Assembly: GCA_944392765.1 (NCBI GenBank)
Contig: CALXXU010000029.1
Span: forward strand, 1 to 33,739
Reading direction: 5' to 3'
Length of the DNA: 33,739 nt
DNA from: an uncultured Anaerobiospirillum sp.
Lineage (GTDB): Bacteria; Pseudomonadota; Gammaproteobacteria; Enterobacterales; Succinivibrionaceae
Shown here: one piece after another, positions 1 to 9,310 of the stretch
Layout of the letters: the number at the start of each line of letters is the position of its first letter
Position numbering within the stretch: position 1 is the first letter of the stretch
Made by a program: the position numbers and the translations under genes
The notes under the pieces: model-generated
The model's database searches: none
Told to the model about the DNA's origin: nothing
Seen by the model: the letters and a program-made list of their open reading frames with translations, nothing else

Positions 1-73
1 AGCGGGAAACGAGGCTCGAACTCGCGACCCTAACCATGGCAAGGTTATGCTCTACCAACTGAGCTATTCCCGC
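1..73 (-). tRNA. tRNA-Gly(GCC), copy 3 of 3, 3' end cut by the window
   Basis: Read on the minus strand this is a standard cloverleaf: acceptor GCGGGAA pairing with TTCCCGC, D-arm, anticodon loop TTGCCAT with anticodon GCC on a TAACC/GGTTA stem, and T-arm with GTTCGAGCC. It decodes glycine GGC and GGU. The body is identical to the two copies to the right. The window begins at the discriminator base, so the encoded CCA seen in the other copies lies outside. It is the last of three tandem genes, apparently one transcript. Confidence 0.96.
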
Positions 74-113
74 ATGAGTTTAGTCTATGGAGCGATTAAA
101 TATTCTCTTTTCA

Positions 114-189
114 TGGAGCGGGAAACGAGGCTCGAACTCGCGACCCTAACCATGGCAAGGTTATGCTCTACCAACTGAGCTATTCCCGC
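114..189 (-). tRNA. tRNA-Gly(GCC), copy 2 of 3
   Basis: Complete 76-nt minus-strand glycine tRNA with anticodon GCC and an encoded CCA tail (TGG at 114-116). The body is identical to its neighbours. The spacers on either side are 40 and 23 nt and differ in sequence, so only the gene bodies are homogenised. Confidence 0.97.
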
Positions 190-212
190 ATGAAAAGGTA
201 TAAAATTTAATC

Positions 213-288
213 TGGAGCGGGAAACGAGGCTCGAACTCGCGACCCTAACCATGGCAAGGTTATGCTCTACCAACTGAGCTATTCCCGC
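213..288 (-). tRNA. tRNA-Gly(GCC), copy 1 of 3 (promoter-proximal)
   Basis: Complete 76-nt minus-strand glycine tRNA, anticodon GCC, CCA encoded (213-215). It is the first gene of the tandem set; a good sigma-70 promoter lies about 15 bp upstream. Confidence 0.97.
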
Positions 289-303
289 TCTCCATGGCCG
301 CAC

Positions 304-331
304 ATTATAAGGAGATTTTTGCGCAAGGCAA
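304..331 (-). promoter_or_regulatory. sigma-70 promoter of the tRNA-Gly cluster
   Basis: On the minus strand there is a TTGCCT -35 box (326-331), a 16-bp spacer and a perfect TATAAT -10 box (304-309). A GC-rich discriminator (GTGCGGCC) follows, as in stringently controlled stable-RNA promoters. The first tRNA begins about 15 bp downstream. Confidence 0.75.
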
Positions 332-517
332 GCACCTTTTAAAAAACGGCACAGGCAATTTGAAATTTTACCACATTAAAACCTGCGATGGCCCCGATAA
401 ATACCGTGTTTATGACCCACTTCACACCCCTTTAACTAAAAATTAACCAAAAACGTCCCCATCGAATTTAACCCCACTAAGCTGCCCCTCAGACACCCGC
501 CCTAAAATGTCCTCTCA

Positions 518-546
518 TTGACAGGGCCCCCAAGCCCTAGCACAAT
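518..546 (+). promoter_or_regulatory. Candidate psd promoter
   Basis: A perfect TTGACA -35 (518-523), a 17-bp spacer and a weak CACAAT -10 (541-546) lie about 70 bp before the psd start. The rest of 332-617, between this gene and the tRNA promoter, shows no gene. Confidence 0.5.
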
Positions 547-617
547 GGCGCCACCGCATCACGGCTCAAGCGCACTCTAGCGTCACGCACCATAGCCTTA
601 CTCACGGAGAACGTCCG

Positions 618-1475
618 ATGTTTGGGTTCATCCTCAAGCTCTTTGAATATCTCACCCCTCTTTCGACTTTAACCTTTCTCTCGGCCAAGCTGACCGACGC
701 CAAGCTCGGCAAGGTCACGCAGTGGCTCATTGCTAAGTTCATCGCCACCTTCCATATCAACTTAGAAGAGATCGCCGAGCCTGATCTCACCAAGTACGAG
801 ACCTTTAACGACTTCTTTGTACGCAAGCTCAAGCCTGAAGCCCGCCCCATTAACCAAGAGTGCACTGGCGTCTGCCCGGTCGATGGCACGGTAGGCCAGG
901 CCGACGCAATTAAGGCCGGTCGTCTGATTCAGGCCAAGGGCATCGACTATTCCTTAAAGGCCTTAGTTGGTGGCAATCCAGATGATGCTGCGCTCTTTGA
1001 TGCTGGCAACTTTGCCTGCATTTACCTCTCGCCTGCCAACTACCACCGCATCCATATGCCAGTAGACGGCAAGCTGCTACGCACGATCCATGTGCCAGGC
1101 CGTCACTTCCCGGTAGGCAAGCGCAACGTTTCCTATATGGATGATCTCTTCACCAAGAACGAGCGCTTAGTCTGCATCTTCGAGACCGCCAAGGGTCCAA
1201 TGGCCGTTATCATGGTCGGTGCCGCCTTAGTCGGCTCCATTGCCACGGTCTGGGATGGCACGGTGGTACGTCGCTCGGGCATCGAGGTTAAGGACTATCA
1301 AAGCCAAGACCTGCGCTTTAAGCGCGGCGACGAGATCGGCCTGTTCAAGTATGGCTCCACCGTGATCACCTTATGGCCTAAGAGCATGGGCGCGATCGAA
1401 GAGGCCATCACCCCGGACACCCCAGTCAAGATGGGCCAGCCTCTCATCGCTCAAGTCCGCCTGACGCAGGCCTAA
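618..1475 (+). CDS. psd: Phosphatidylserine decarboxylase proenzyme
   Basis: Converts phosphatidylserine to phosphatidylethanolamine at the inner membrane, the last step of PE synthesis. The 285-residue proenzyme has the usual bacterial length. Visible family features are the Asp of VDGTVG (D89), the His of YHRIHMP (H146), and the self-cleavage site near the end, FKYGST (G246-S247). Cleavage there yields a large beta chain and a small alpha chain whose Ser becomes the pyruvoyl group; most relatives have LGST, here YGST. Start chosen because a GGAGA ribosome site lies about 7 nt before the ATG. It stands alone: the rsgA neighbour known in enterics is not here, and a 970-bp gap follows. Confidence 0.95.
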   Translation: MFGFILKLFEYLTPLSTLTFLSAKLTDAKLGKVTQWLIAKFIATFHINLEEIAEPDLTKYETFNDFFVRKLKPEARPINQECTGVCPVDGTVGQADAIKAGRLIQAKGIDYSLKALVGGNPDDAALFDAGNFACIYLSPANYHRIHMPVDGKLLRTIHVPGRHFPVGKRNVSYMDDLFTKNERLVCIFETAKGPMAVIMVGAALVGSIATVWDGTVVRRSGIEVKDYQSQDLRFKRGDEIGLFKYGSTVITLWPKSMGAIEEAITPDTPVKMGQPLIAQVRLTQA

Positions 1476-1590
1476 GACCAGCTCTATTTAGAGCCTAACC
1501 CTTAAGACGGCCTCAACTCCGAGGCTCGCCTCGTTGGGGGCCCACCTATTCTTGCCCCTAACTTATAAGTACACCTCTCGGGCTAGGCTC

Positions 1591-1713
1591 CACAGCTCAC
1601 ATCCTGGGGCTTACCGGGTAGGCCCCAACTTCACAGCTCTCATCTTGGAGCTTACCGGGTAGGCCCCAACTTCACAGCTCTCATCTTGGAGCTTACCAGG
1701 TAGGCCCCAACCC
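1591..1713 (+). repeat. Three tandem copies of a 41-bp hairpin-forming unit
   Basis: Copies start at 1591, 1632 and 1673. Copies 2 and 3 are nearly identical; copy 1 differs at a few sites. Each contains a near-palindrome with core TACCGGGTA and flanking GGGGC/GGCCCC arms (the first arm is GGAGC in copies 2 and 3), so RNA or single-stranded DNA could fold into short hairpins. Around it, the 1476-2297 gap between psd and the frd promoter holds no convincing gene, and I see no T-tract terminator for psd. Confidence 0.85.
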
Positions 1714-2297
1714 CAGGGCGGCACTTTGACTCACTTTGAGCCCTAACCCCAAGCCTGTCCTTAGACTCCCCATCTCTTGCCGTCATAATATCCGGCCCTA
1801 ACCGGTGTGGACACCAAACTGCGGGCTAAGACAGCGTGCCAGTACGGGGGCACTTTGCTCACTATGCCGCCTAGATCGCATTTTGCGCATTTAGTCGGCG
1901 CTGAGCTAGCTCTAACTAGGCAAAAGCATATCCTGGCAGCCCTCATTGCCGCTAAAATAATAAAGTTAAGCTAGCGCAAGATAGCTTCCCTCCCTTGACT
2001 GGTCTTTTTCCCAAGTGTGTGCTTTGAGTGGTGCCTGTGCTATGGCAAGGGCGCGCTGCGCACTAAATAAGGGCGGGAGCGGCTTTGAGCCTAGCTTTGT
2101 TTTGGTTCGTCTTCAGGCACGCTTCGGGCACAGCACGCGCTGCACCTGCTAAAAGTGGGCTAGCTTTTGCTTATCTAGGATAGTGGGCTTTAATCCTAAG
2201 ATTTAACCCCCGCGTACGACGGTGGTAACAAGCTGGGGAAAGCATCATTATTCCGTGATCACACCAAGGGTTTAGACCGCGAAGATGGCCCATAATA

Positions 2298-2306
2298 TGG
2301 TATATT
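2298..2306 (+). promoter_or_regulatory. Extended -10 promoter candidate for frdABCD
   Basis: TGG followed by TATATT fits an extended -10 element (TGnTATAAT); no good -35 is seen. The implied leader before frdA is about 135 nt. I could not find a convincing FNR site (TTGAT-N4-ATCAA) nearby, although anaerobic control is expected for this operon. Confidence 0.4.
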
Positions 2307-2448
2307 AGACGCGATTTTTGCAGTTTGCCTGGGTGGGCTGTGCTGACTAGAACCTGACCTTGATTTTCGGGCGAAAACAAAGGTGCGGGAACCCGGCAGT
2401 TTGTGGTAGCTACCGCTGATAACGACACTCAAGGCTTAGGAGATACAC

Positions 2449-4260
2449 GTGGAAAAATTTCAAGCTGACGTTGCAATCGTCGGTGCTGGTGGTACTGGCT
2501 TACGTGCAGCTATTGCCGTTGCACAAGCTGATCCAAAGCTTCGCGTTGCACTTATTTCAAAGGTTTACCCAATGCGTAGCCACACTGTGGCCGCTGAAGG
2601 TGGTGCTGCTGGCGTTATCCGTGACGACGACTCCTATCAGAAGCACTTTGAAGATACGGTTGCAGGCGGTGACTGGCTTTGCGAGCAGGACGTAGTTGAG
2701 TACTTCGTACGTCACACCACCGAAGAGCTGTTCCAGTTAGAGCACTGGGGCTGCCCATGGAGCCGTAAGGAAGATGGCGACGTTAACGTTCGTCGTTTCG
2801 GCGGTATGAAGGTACCACGTACTTGGTTCGCCGCTGATAAGTCTGGCTTCCACATGCTCCACACCTTATTCCAGACTTCGGTTCAGTTCCCATCGATTAA
2901 GCGCTTTGACGAGCACTTCGCTCTCGACCTCTTGGTTGAGGATGGCGTCTGCCGTGGTGTCGTTTGCTATGACCTGCAAAATGGTGTGTTCCGTCAGATC
3001 AATGCTAAGTCGGTAGTTATCGCCACTGGTGGTGCTGGCCGTGCTTACATCTTCAACACTGATGGTGGCATCGTAACCGGTGACGGTATCTCCCTGGCCT
3101 ATCGTCATGGCGTACCAATCCGTGACATGGAGTTCGTACAGTACCACCCAACCGGCCTGTTAGGCTGCGGTATCTTAATGACCGAGGGTTGCCGTGGTGA
3201 AGGTGGCGTGCTCTATAACAAGGATGGCTATCGCTACTTACAAGACTACGGCTTAGGCCCAGAGACCCCAGTTGGTCACCCTAAGAACAAGTACATGGAG
3301 TTAGGTCCACGTGACCGCGTCTCGCAGGCTTTCTGGCAAGAGTCGCGCAAGGGCCGCACCATTAAGTACCCATTAGGCGAAGCTGTGCACTTAGACTTAA
3401 CTCACTTAGGTGAGAAGTACCTGCACGAGCGTCTGCCAATGATCTGCGAGTTAGCCCAGACCTACTCTGGTGTTGACCCAGTTAAGCAGCCAGTTCCAGT
3501 CCGCCCTGTAGTTCACTACACCATGGGTGGTATTGAGACCGATGGCAAGACCGCTACCCGCATGCCAGGCTTATATGCCGCCGGTGAGTGCGCCTCGGTT
3601 GGTATCCACGGTGCTAACCGCTTAGGTTCCAACTCCTTAGTTGAGACCATCGTCTTTGGTAAGGTTGCAGGCGACCAGGCTGCTGAGCGTGCTCACAGCA
3701 TGGACGATTACGATTCTAAGGAATTAGATCGTCAAGCCGAGGCTGCTGAGGCCCGTGCTCTGGCCTTATTTGACGTCAAGGGCAACGAGTCGCAGTACAA
3801 GATCCGCACCGAAATGGGCGAGAGCATGGAGAAGGGCGTTGGTATCTACCGTGAGGAAGAGACCATGCAAGAGACCATCAATGTGCTCAAGGATCTGCGT
3901 CAGCGCATCAAGAACGTTCCTCTGACCGATCGCGGCCGCGTCTTCAACACCGAGTGGATGAACTTAATCGAGCTCAACTACACCTTAGATTGCGCTGAGA
4001 CCATGGTTCACTCTGCAATCAATCGTAAGGAGTCTCGTGGTTCGCACCAGCGTCTGGATGGCCCTAACGGTGCTTACAAGGAGCGTGACGACAAGAACTT
4101 CTTAAAGCACACTCTGGCTATCTACAACGCCGAGACCGGTCTGCCAGACATCTCCTACAGCGATGTCAAGATCACCACCTTCCAGCCTGCTAAGCGTGTC
4201 TATGGCGCTGAAGCTGAAGCTGCTGAGGCCGCCAAGAAAGAGCAGGAGGCAAAGAAATAA
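2449..4260 (+). CDS. frdA: Fumarate reductase flavoprotein subunit
   Basis: Catalytic subunit of the membrane-bound quinol:fumarate reductase, reducing fumarate to succinate as terminal electron acceptor; succinate is likely a major fermentation product. At 603 residues it matches E. coli FrdA (602). Visible: N-terminal Rossmann motif [10 protein letters not shown] (residues 12-21), the flavinylation segment [10 protein letters not shown] with H45 as covalent FAD ligand, the substrate-site segment [21 protein letters not shown] and [10 protein letters not shown]. The start is GTG, preceded by TTAGGAGA. It is the first gene of frdABCD and its stop overlaps the frdB start (TAATG). SdhA is the alternative, but the FrdC/FrdD anchors downstream settle it. 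Confidence 0.97.
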   Translation: MEKFQADVAIVGAGGTGLRAAIAVAQADPKLRVALISKVYPMRSHTVAAEGGAAGVIRDDDSYQKHFEDTVAGGDWLCEQDVVEYFVRHTTEELFQLEHWGCPWSRKEDGDVNVRRFGGMKVPRTWFAADKSGFHMLHTLFQTSVQFPSIKRFDEHFALDLLVEDGVCRGVVCYDLQNGVFRQINAKSVVIATGGAGRAYIFNTDGGIVTGDGISLAYRHGVPIRDMEFVQYHPTGLLGCGILMTEGCRGEGGVLYNKDGYRYLQDYGLGPETPVGHPKNKYMELGPRDRVSQAFWQESRKGRTIKYPLGEAVHLDLTHLGEKYLHERLPMICELAQTYSGVDPVKQPVPVRPVVHYTMGGIETDGKTATRMPGLYAAGECASVGIHGANRLGSNSLVETIVFGKVAGDQAAERAHSMDDYDSKELDRQAEAAEARALALFDVKGNESQYKIRTEMGESMEKGVGIYREEETMQETINVLKDLRQRIKNVPLTDRGRVFNTEWMNLIELNYTLDCAETMVHSAINRKESRGSHQRLDGPNGAYKERDDKNFLKHTLAIYNAETGLPDISYSDVKITTFQPAKRVYGAEAEAAEAAKKEQEAKK

Positions 4261-5006
4261 TGGCTGAGCAAAAGACTATGAAGATCACTGTCGTCCGTTA
4301 CCGCCCAGAGCAGGACGACAAGCCATGGGAGCAGACCTTTGATGTTCCTTATATCCACGAGACCTCGGTCTTAGAGGCTCTGTTCTACATCAAGGATCAC
4401 TTCGAGCCAAGCTTATCGTTCCGTTGGTCCTGCCGTATGGCCGTTTGCGGTTCCTGCGGCATGATGGTTAACGGCGTCCCTCACTTAGCCTGCAAGACCT
4501 TCTTGCGTGACTACGAGGGCAAGGATATGAAGATCGCCCCACTCGATAACTTCCCAATCGAGCGTGACTTAGTGGTCGACATCTCCGACTTAATCGAGAA
4601 GATTGAGCGCATCAAGCCATACATCATCCCAGCTGAGAAGGACAAGAATAAGCCACTGAACGTTGCTTATCGTCAGACCCCTCAGCAGATGGAGGCTTAT
4701 CGCCAATTTGCTCAATGCATCAACTGCGGTTGCTGCTACGCTGCTTGCCCTCAGTACAAGCTCAACAAGGAGTTCATTGGACCTGCTGCCTTAACTCTGT
4801 TATACCGCTACAACATCGACAACCGTGATGGCGGTCAGGCTTACCGTCTGCCTTACTTAAATGCTGAGGAAGGCGTTTGGAGCTGCACCTTCGTTGGTTA
4901 CTGCTCTGAGGTTTGCCCTAAGCATGTCGACCCAAGCTCGGCTATCCAGCTTGGTAAGAAGATGAGCGCCACCGATTACGTCATCAGAATGTTCAAGCCG
5001 GAGTAA
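4260..5006 (+). CDS. frdB: Fumarate reductase iron-sulfur subunit
   Basis: Carries electrons from the quinol site in FrdCD to FAD in FrdA. All three cluster-binding sets are present: [2Fe-2S] C58, C63, C66 and C78 ([11 protein letters not shown] through HLAC); [4Fe-4S] C153, C156, C159 and C163 ([11 protein letters not shown]); and the [3Fe-4S] set C209, C215 and C219 ([11 protein letters not shown]). Length 248 against 244 in E. coli. The start overlaps the frdA stop by one base, implying translational coupling. Confidence 0.97.
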   Translation: MAEQKTMKITVVRYRPEQDDKPWEQTFDVPYIHETSVLEALFYIKDHFEPSLSFRWSCRMAVCGSCGMMVNGVPHLACKTFLRDYEGKDMKIAPLDNFPIERDLVVDISDLIEKIERIKPYIIPAEKDKNKPLNVAYRQTPQQMEAYRQFAQCINCGCCYAACPQYKLNKEFIGPAALTLLYRYNIDNRDGGQAYRLPYLNAEEGVWSCTFVGYCSEVCPKHVDPSSAIQLGKKMSATDYVIRMFKPE

Positions 5007-5009
5007 ACC

Positions 5010-5462
5010 ATGAGCGATGTAAAGAATTTCCGCAAGCCATACAACCCTCCGATTGAGGCAACTTGGTGGACCAAGAATCCATTCTACTTCCGCTATATCA
5101 TGCGTGAGGGTACTTCGGTTTGCGCCTTATTTGTAGCTTTAGAGCTGCTCTTGGGCATTTTCCTGTTCTTAATGAGCGATTTAGACGCTGAAGTTGCTAC
5201 CTCGCAGAGCGCCGCCCCATATCTGTGGTGGGTTAACTCGTTCTTAGGCAACCCAATTGTCTTATTGCTCAACTTAGCATCCTTAGGTGCTGCTTTATTC
5301 CACGCAGTTACCTGGTTTGCCCTGATGCCAAAGGCCGTTCGTGTCTTCATGAACAAGCACACCACGGAATTAGTACCTGAGTACTTTGTTTCGGGCGCCC
5401 TCTATGCCATGTTAGGTGGTGCTACGGTTGTGATTTTAGTTCTGGCCTTTGCCACCATGTAA
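5010..5462 (+). CDS. frdC: Fumarate reductase membrane anchor subunit C
   Basis: Hydrophobic anchor with three predicted membrane segments (about residues 36-56, 78-100 and 125-148) that holds FrdAB to the inner face of the membrane and helps form the menaquinol site. It begins RKPYNPPIEATWWTKNPFYF and continues RYIMREGTSV, clearly similar to E. coli FrdC; R32-E33 correspond to the conserved Arg-Glu before the first helix. It is 150 residues, somewhat longer than E. coli (131). The start lies 3 nt after frdB. Confidence 0.93.
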   Translation: MSDVKNFRKPYNPPIEATWWTKNPFYFRYIMREGTSVCALFVALELLLGIFLFLMSDLDAEVATSQSAAPYLWWVNSFLGNPIVLLLNLASLGAALFHAVTWFALMPKAVRVFMNKHTTELVPEYFVSGALYAMLGGATVVILVLAFATM

Positions 5463-5475
5463 GAGGAGATAAGAC

Positions 5476-5853
5476 ATGCACAACAAGCCAGCTCGCTCTG
5501 ATGAGCCAATTTTCTGGTTATTATTCGGCACTGGTGGCATGACTGTCGCCATCGTGCTCCCAGCCATCCTGATTGTGATGTTAGCTGCGGGCTTAAGCTC
5601 CCCTGACATGACTTCGGGCTTATTAAACTTCGAGCAAGTTAAGGGCATGTTAGGCAACTGGTTCGTATCGCTGGTTATCTTCGGCGTACTGGCCACTGTT
5701 TTCTTCCACGCCTTCCACCGTATCTACCACACCCTGCACGACTTAGGCATTCACGTCACTAAGCTGCACTGGTTCACGTTCTACGGTGCTGCTGCAGCTT
5801 GCACCTTCGGTGCTTTCTTCTTACAGTTAGCCGTTTACTTCAAGCTCTGGTAA
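5476..5853 (+). CDS. frdD: Fumarate reductase membrane anchor subunit D
   Basis: Second membrane anchor, three predicted helices in 125 residues (E. coli 119). RSDEPIFWLLFGTGG near the N-terminus and the FHAFHRIYHTLHDLGIH segment after helix 2 are typical of FrdD. It follows frdC by 13 nt with an AGAGGAGA ribosome site, and a strong terminator closes the operon. Confidence 0.93.
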   Translation: MHNKPARSDEPIFWLLFGTGGMTVAIVLPAILIVMLAAGLSSPDMTSGLLNFEQVKGMLGNWFVSLVIFGVLATVFFHAFHRIYHTLHDLGIHVTKLHWFTFYGAAAACTFGAFFLQLAVYFKLW

Positions 5854-5883
5854 GAAGTAGCAGCGCAAGCTGTCAAGAAAATT

Positions 5884-5920
5884 AAAAAAGAAGCTGGCCC
5901 TAGGCCAGCTTCTTTTTTTT
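5884..5920 (+). terminator. Bidirectional rho-independent terminator, frdD / methyltransferase
   Basis: A near-perfect hairpin (GAAGCTGGCC, loop CTA, GGCCAGCTTC) is flanked by an A-run on the left and a T-run on the right. It can end frdABCD on the plus strand and the convergent methyltransferase gene on the minus strand. A separate A-run at 5931-5942 adds a second U-run on the minus transcript. Confidence 0.93.
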
Positions 5921-5944
5921 CACACCAAGCAAAAAAAAAAAAGT

Positions 5945-7483
5945 CTAGACCCCAAGCCAAGCGCGCAAGGCCTGATAGTCCGCCGCACTAAGGCGCGGAC
6001 TTAAGCCCAGGCGCGCTTCACAAGAGACCAGCTCTGTCACTGACAATTGCGCCGCAACCTTGGCCACATCAAGGCGCCCCAGCAGCTTTTGGGTATAAGG
6101 GCGCTTAGCATCGGCAAAGGTCAAACTACGCAAGAAATCCTGCACTGGCGCGCAATTAAGAAGCAGCATCAAGGCATAGCCCACCTCGAAGCTTGGCGCC
6201 GCCAGAAAGTAGCAGGTATCATCGAGCATGACCGGCCGCCCCGCCGGATCGGCGAGCAAAGCAAAGCGCGGCTCGTAGTAGAAGCCGCTTAAGGCAACCT
6301 TGAAGCGGGCAAAACTGTAGTCGCCCAAGCCGAACAAAGAAAACTCCGGCGCACCCCGATAAATCGAGCTCTTACGGGCCGCTAGCAAAGAACGATGGTC
6401 CACCAAATACTGCCAGACTAAGGGAGCATCCGAACGCAAATGGGCCGTATCCTCACGCAATTTGCGCTGCGGCACCACAACCGCCTTGCGAAAGGTCGTA
6501 ATCACCGGGTTCTTAATATGACTGCTCTTAACCAGTGGAAACACGTAGTCAGGTTCCAGCGCCACCACTTCCCCCAAGCCATTGCGCCACAGTCCAGAAC
6601 CTGCCTCCGTCAGCTCCATGACCTTGGCGCAATCATGCTTTAGGCCCGAGCGCCACGGCATCGAACAGGAACCAGGAGTGGACTCACATAACGCGCTTAG
6701 AGATGAAGTGGCCCCGTGCGGACGCAGCGTACCGTTGACGTACTCAAGGCGCCCCACCAATTGTGTTGGCTGATCTAAATGGTACAGCTCACAACCATTA
6801 GCACCCGCACCTCCGAGATCTAGCACCAAGAGACACGCCCCAGTGTTCACGCCAAAGAGCTTTTTGGCGTCAAACTCAAGCAGCGCACAGCGGGCAAAAG
6901 GAATATCCTGGCGCTTGAGCTCGCACAACAGCGCCCGCGCCGTTGAGGTCTTGCATAGCATCGCCATAACCGCCGAGCAGTCGCGAAAGTCTTGCGCCAG
7001 CTTCAGCATAATAGGCAAACTCAGATCGAAGTTGCTCGTGCCGGTCATAGCATCGATCCCACGCAGTCCTAAGGAGCGTGCACTTAGCGTAGCGCACTGC
7101 GCCGCACCCAGCGCTCCGCGTGTAGCGCGATTGACCCAAGGGGGATTGCCTAAGATCAAGACCGACTCAGCAGAACCAAGTAGCGCACGCACATCAGTGG
7201 TCAAGATGTCGCCCTGAACAATGCGCACCCGCGCATCGGCTCCCAAGGCCGCACGGGCTTGCTCGACGTAGTCGGCATTAAGCTCAATGCCCAAGTAGCG
7301 CGCCGCGCAAAACCTTAAAGCCGCTTCCATAAGATGCCCTACCCCGCAGGTAGGCTCCACGACCACAGAGGGCCTCAAGCCCAAAACCTCGTAGAGATAG
7401 GAGCAAACCTGCCGTGCCAAAGCCGGAGGCGTTTGGTAAGCGCCGTACGCGCGCCCATGATTAACCATATTTCCTCGTGACAT
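5945..7483 (-). CDS. Solitary N6-adenine DNA methyltransferase (type II-like)
   Basis: Predicted to transfer a methyl group from SAM to adenine in DNA. The N-terminal half is a class I Rossmann methyltransferase: motif X near AYGAYQTPP (residues 12-20), motif I VVEPTCGVGH (41-50), acidic IELNADYVEQA (66-76), and catalytic motif IV GNPPW (112-116). Then comes GIDAMTGTSNFDL, a segment I associate with a TaqI-like subgroup. The C-terminal half would hold the target-recognition domain. No endonuclease gene lies beside it; both neighbours are metabolic. Leucine codons near the start are mostly TTG and CTC, unlike the TTA-rich frd genes, suggesting transfer or low expression. Start uncertain: ATG at 7483 or 7468; neither has an ideal ribosome site. 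Confidence 0.8.
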   Translation of the reverse strand: MSRGNMVNHGRAYGAYQTPPALARQVCSYLYEVLGLRPSVVVEPTCGVGHLMEAALRFCAARYLGIELNADYVEQARAALGADARVRIVQGDILTTDVRALLGSAESVLILGNPPWVNRATRGALGAAQCATLSARSLGLRGIDAMTGTSNFDLSLPIMLKLAQDFRDCSAVMAMLCKTSTARALLCELKRQDIPFARCALLEFDAKKLFGVNTGACLLVLDLGGAGANGCELYHLDQPTQLVGRLEYVNGTLRPHGATSSLSALCESTPGSCSMPWRSGLKHDCAKVMELTEAGSGLWRNGLGEVVALEPDYVFPLVKSSHIKNPVITTFRKAVVVPQRKLREDTAHLRSDAPLVWQYLVDHRSLLAARKSSIYRGAPEFSLFGLGDYSFARFKVALSGFYYEPRFALLADPAGRPVMLDDTCYFLAAPSFEVGYALMLLLNCAPVQDFLRSLTFADAKRPYTQKLLGRLDVAKVAAQLSVTELVSCEARLGLSPRLSAADYQALRAWLGV

Positions 7484-7490
7484 AGTTGCG

Positions 7491-7504
7491 CCCCAGAGCT
7501 GGGG
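7491..7504 (-). promoter_or_regulatory. Hairpin just before the methyltransferase start
   Basis: CCCCAG-AG-CTGGGG can form a 6-bp GC stem ending 7 nt before the ATG at 7483. It could limit ribosome access or be an operator; no direct evidence for either. Confidence 0.35.
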
Positions 7505-7613
7505 ACATGTAGATTAGGTCAAGCTAATGTTAACCCTAAAATAGGTTGGACGCGCGACTGTGTTTTTTTCTCACCGATGGGGGTTTTAGCGCATATTTAT
7601 CACGGATTTCGGG

Positions 7614-7619
7614 TATAAT
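7614..7619 (+). promoter_or_regulatory. Candidate pykF promoter (-10 element)
   Basis: A perfect TATAAT lies 49 bp before the pykF start codon. The matching -35 region (around 7591-7596) is poor, so an activator may be needed or the core may be weak. Confidence 0.45.
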
Positions 7620-7668
7620 CGCGCGCGAAAATCGATAAAACGTTAACCCTGTCACGAGGTAGTTCTAA

Positions 7669-9078
7669 GTGCTTAAGAAAACCAAGATGGTCTGCACCAT
7701 CGGCCCAAAATCCGAAAAGCGTGAAGTCATGGAATCCCTGCTCAACGCAGGCATGAACGTGATGCGTTTGAACTTTTCGCATGGCGACTTTGAAGAGCAC
7801 GGCGGCCGTATCACCAACCTCGAAGCCATCATGGCAGAGACGGGCAAGATCTTCGCAGTACTCTTGGACACCCGTGGCCCAGAGATCCGTACTTGCTCCT
7901 TAGAGAACGGTCAGGAAATCCAGCTGGTTACCGGCCAGAAGATCACTATTACCACTGACAGCACTTTTGTCGGCAACCGTGAGAAGATCTCGGTTACCTA
8001 TGCTGACTTAGCCCGTGACTTACACCGTGGTGACATCGTCCTGTTAGACGACGGTTTAATCGCCTTAAAGGTGCTCGACACCACTGACACCGAAGTTTAC
8101 TGCGAAGTCTTAAACAACGGCGCCTTAGGCGAGAAGAAGGGCGTTAACCTGCCTAACACCCACATCACTATGCCATTCTTATCCGAGCACGATAAGAACG
8201 ATATCCTCTTTGGTATCAAGCGTGGTGTTGACTTCATCGCTGCTTCCTTTACCCGCAACCGTCAAGACGTCCAAGATATCCGCGACTTCTTAAATGAGAA
8301 CGGTGGCTCGGACATCAAGATCATCGCTAAGATCGAGAACCAAGAAGGCTTAGACAACTTCGAGGACATCTTAGCTGCTGCCGACGGCATCATGGTTGCC
8401 CGTGGTGACTTAGGTGTTGAGATCCCAGCTCAAGAAGTTATTTTCCATCAAAAGCACATCATCAAGCGCTGTAACGAGGTTGGCAAGCCAGTTATCACCG
8501 CCACCCAGATGCTGGATTCGATGATCAAGAACCCACGTCCAACCCGTGCTGAGGCCGGTGACGTTGCCAACGCGATCTTAGACGGCACTGATGCGGTTAT
8601 GCTTTCGGGCGAGTCGGCTAAGGGCAAGTACCCATTAGAGGCGGTCACCACTATGGCCACCATCTGCCGTCGTTCCGATCGCGAGATCAAGGCTCACACC
8701 GAGATCAAGTCGCAGAACCCATCGGTTACTGAGGCCGTATCTTTAGCCGCTGTCGACGCTTGCGAGACCTTACGTATTCCGCTCATCGTCGTTGCTACCG
8801 AGCACGGCAATGCTCCAGCTGCGTTACGCAAGTACTTCCCAACCTCGCACATCTTAGCTTTAACGCCAAATATCAAGACCGCACGTCAGCTGTGCTTAGT
8901 CCGTGGCGTTATTCCTAAGTTAGTCGACCGCATCACCTCGACCGACCAGTTCTTTGCCTTAGGCAAGAAGCTCGCTTTAGAGACTGGTTTAGCCAAGAGC
9001 GGCGACAACATCTGCTTAGTTTCCGGCGCCTTAGTTCCATCGGGCACCACCAACACCTTCTCGATTCACACTATCTAA
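7669..9078 (+). CDS. pykF: Pyruvate kinase, PykF type
   Basis: Converts phosphoenolpyruvate and ADP to pyruvate and ATP in lower glycolysis; with frdABCD it sits at the PEP branch point to succinate. At 469 residues it matches E. coli PykF (470) almost throughout: [11 protein letters not shown] at the start, [11 protein letters not shown], the active-site stretch [37 protein letters not shown], then [21 protein letters not shown] and the terminal [12 protein letters not shown]. The start is GTG with a GAGGT ribosome site; the first residues align with the family N-terminus. Followed by two hairpins, the second a good terminator. Confidence 0.97.
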   Translation: MLKKTKMVCTIGPKSEKREVMESLLNAGMNVMRLNFSHGDFEEHGGRITNLEAIMAETGKIFAVLLDTRGPEIRTCSLENGQEIQLVTGQKITITTDSTFVGNREKISVTYADLARDLHRGDIVLLDDGLIALKVLDTTDTEVYCEVLNNGALGEKKGVNLPNTHITMPFLSEHDKNDILFGIKRGVDFIAASFTRNRQDVQDIRDFLNENGGSDIKIIAKIENQEGLDNFEDILAAADGIMVARGDLGVEIPAQEVIFHQKHIIKRCNEVGKPVITATQMLDSMIKNPRPTRAEAGDVANAILDGTDAVMLSGESAKGKYPLEAVTTMATICRRSDREIKAHTEIKSQNPSVTEAVSLAAVDACETLRIPLIVVATEHGNAPAALRKYFPTSHILALTPNIKTARQLCLVRGVIPKLVDRITSTDQFFALGKKLALETGLAKSGDNICLVSGALVPSGTTNTFSIHTI

Positions 9079-9090
9079 TCAAGAAGGCGC

Positions 9091-9161
9091 CAAGCCCAAG
9101 GACTTGGGCTTGGTTACAGCAAAACAAAGGGCAGCCCCCAAAAGGAGCTGCCCTTTGTTTT
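9091..9161 (+). terminator. Double hairpin terminator between pykF and fliS
   Basis: The first hairpin is CAAGCCCAAG/CTTGGGCTTG (9091-9112, 2-nt loop). The second has 15-bp arms (AAAACAAAGGGCAGC at 9121-9135 and its complement at 9147-9161), so its 3' arm ends in a T-rich tail on both strands. It should terminate pykF and also the convergent fliS transcript. Confidence 0.88.
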
Positions 9162-9220
9162 GCCCTGAAAGCCACTTAAGCGGCCCAGGACGCTTGGCCC
9201 AACCTACAGGTCCAAGCTAG

Positions 9221-9310
9221 ATTGACCGAGGTTTGGCTCGATTGACCGAGGTCTGGCTCGATTGACCGATAGTTTGGCCCTACTGGTCGCTAGTTCGGCT
9301 TTACTGGCCG
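9221..9310 (+). repeat. 20-bp tandem repeat reaching the fliS stop codon
   Basis: Unit ATTGACCGAGGTTTGGCTCG at 9221, then one-base variant at 9241, and increasingly diverged copies at 9261 and 9281 (TACTGGTCGCTAGTTCGGCT). The next unit begins TTACTGGCCG, whose first three bases are the fliS stop codon on the minus strand, so the array seems to have grown from the end of the gene. Confidence 0.8.

Noticed and set aside
1..303. A CRISPR-like array of three 76-bp repeats.
   Set aside because: The repeats are complete tRNA-Gly genes with unequal spacers and a tRNA-type promoter.
2171..2428. An 85-codon minus-strand frame before frdA.
   Set aside because: No family resemblance, no ribosome site, and it overlaps the likely frd promoter and leader.
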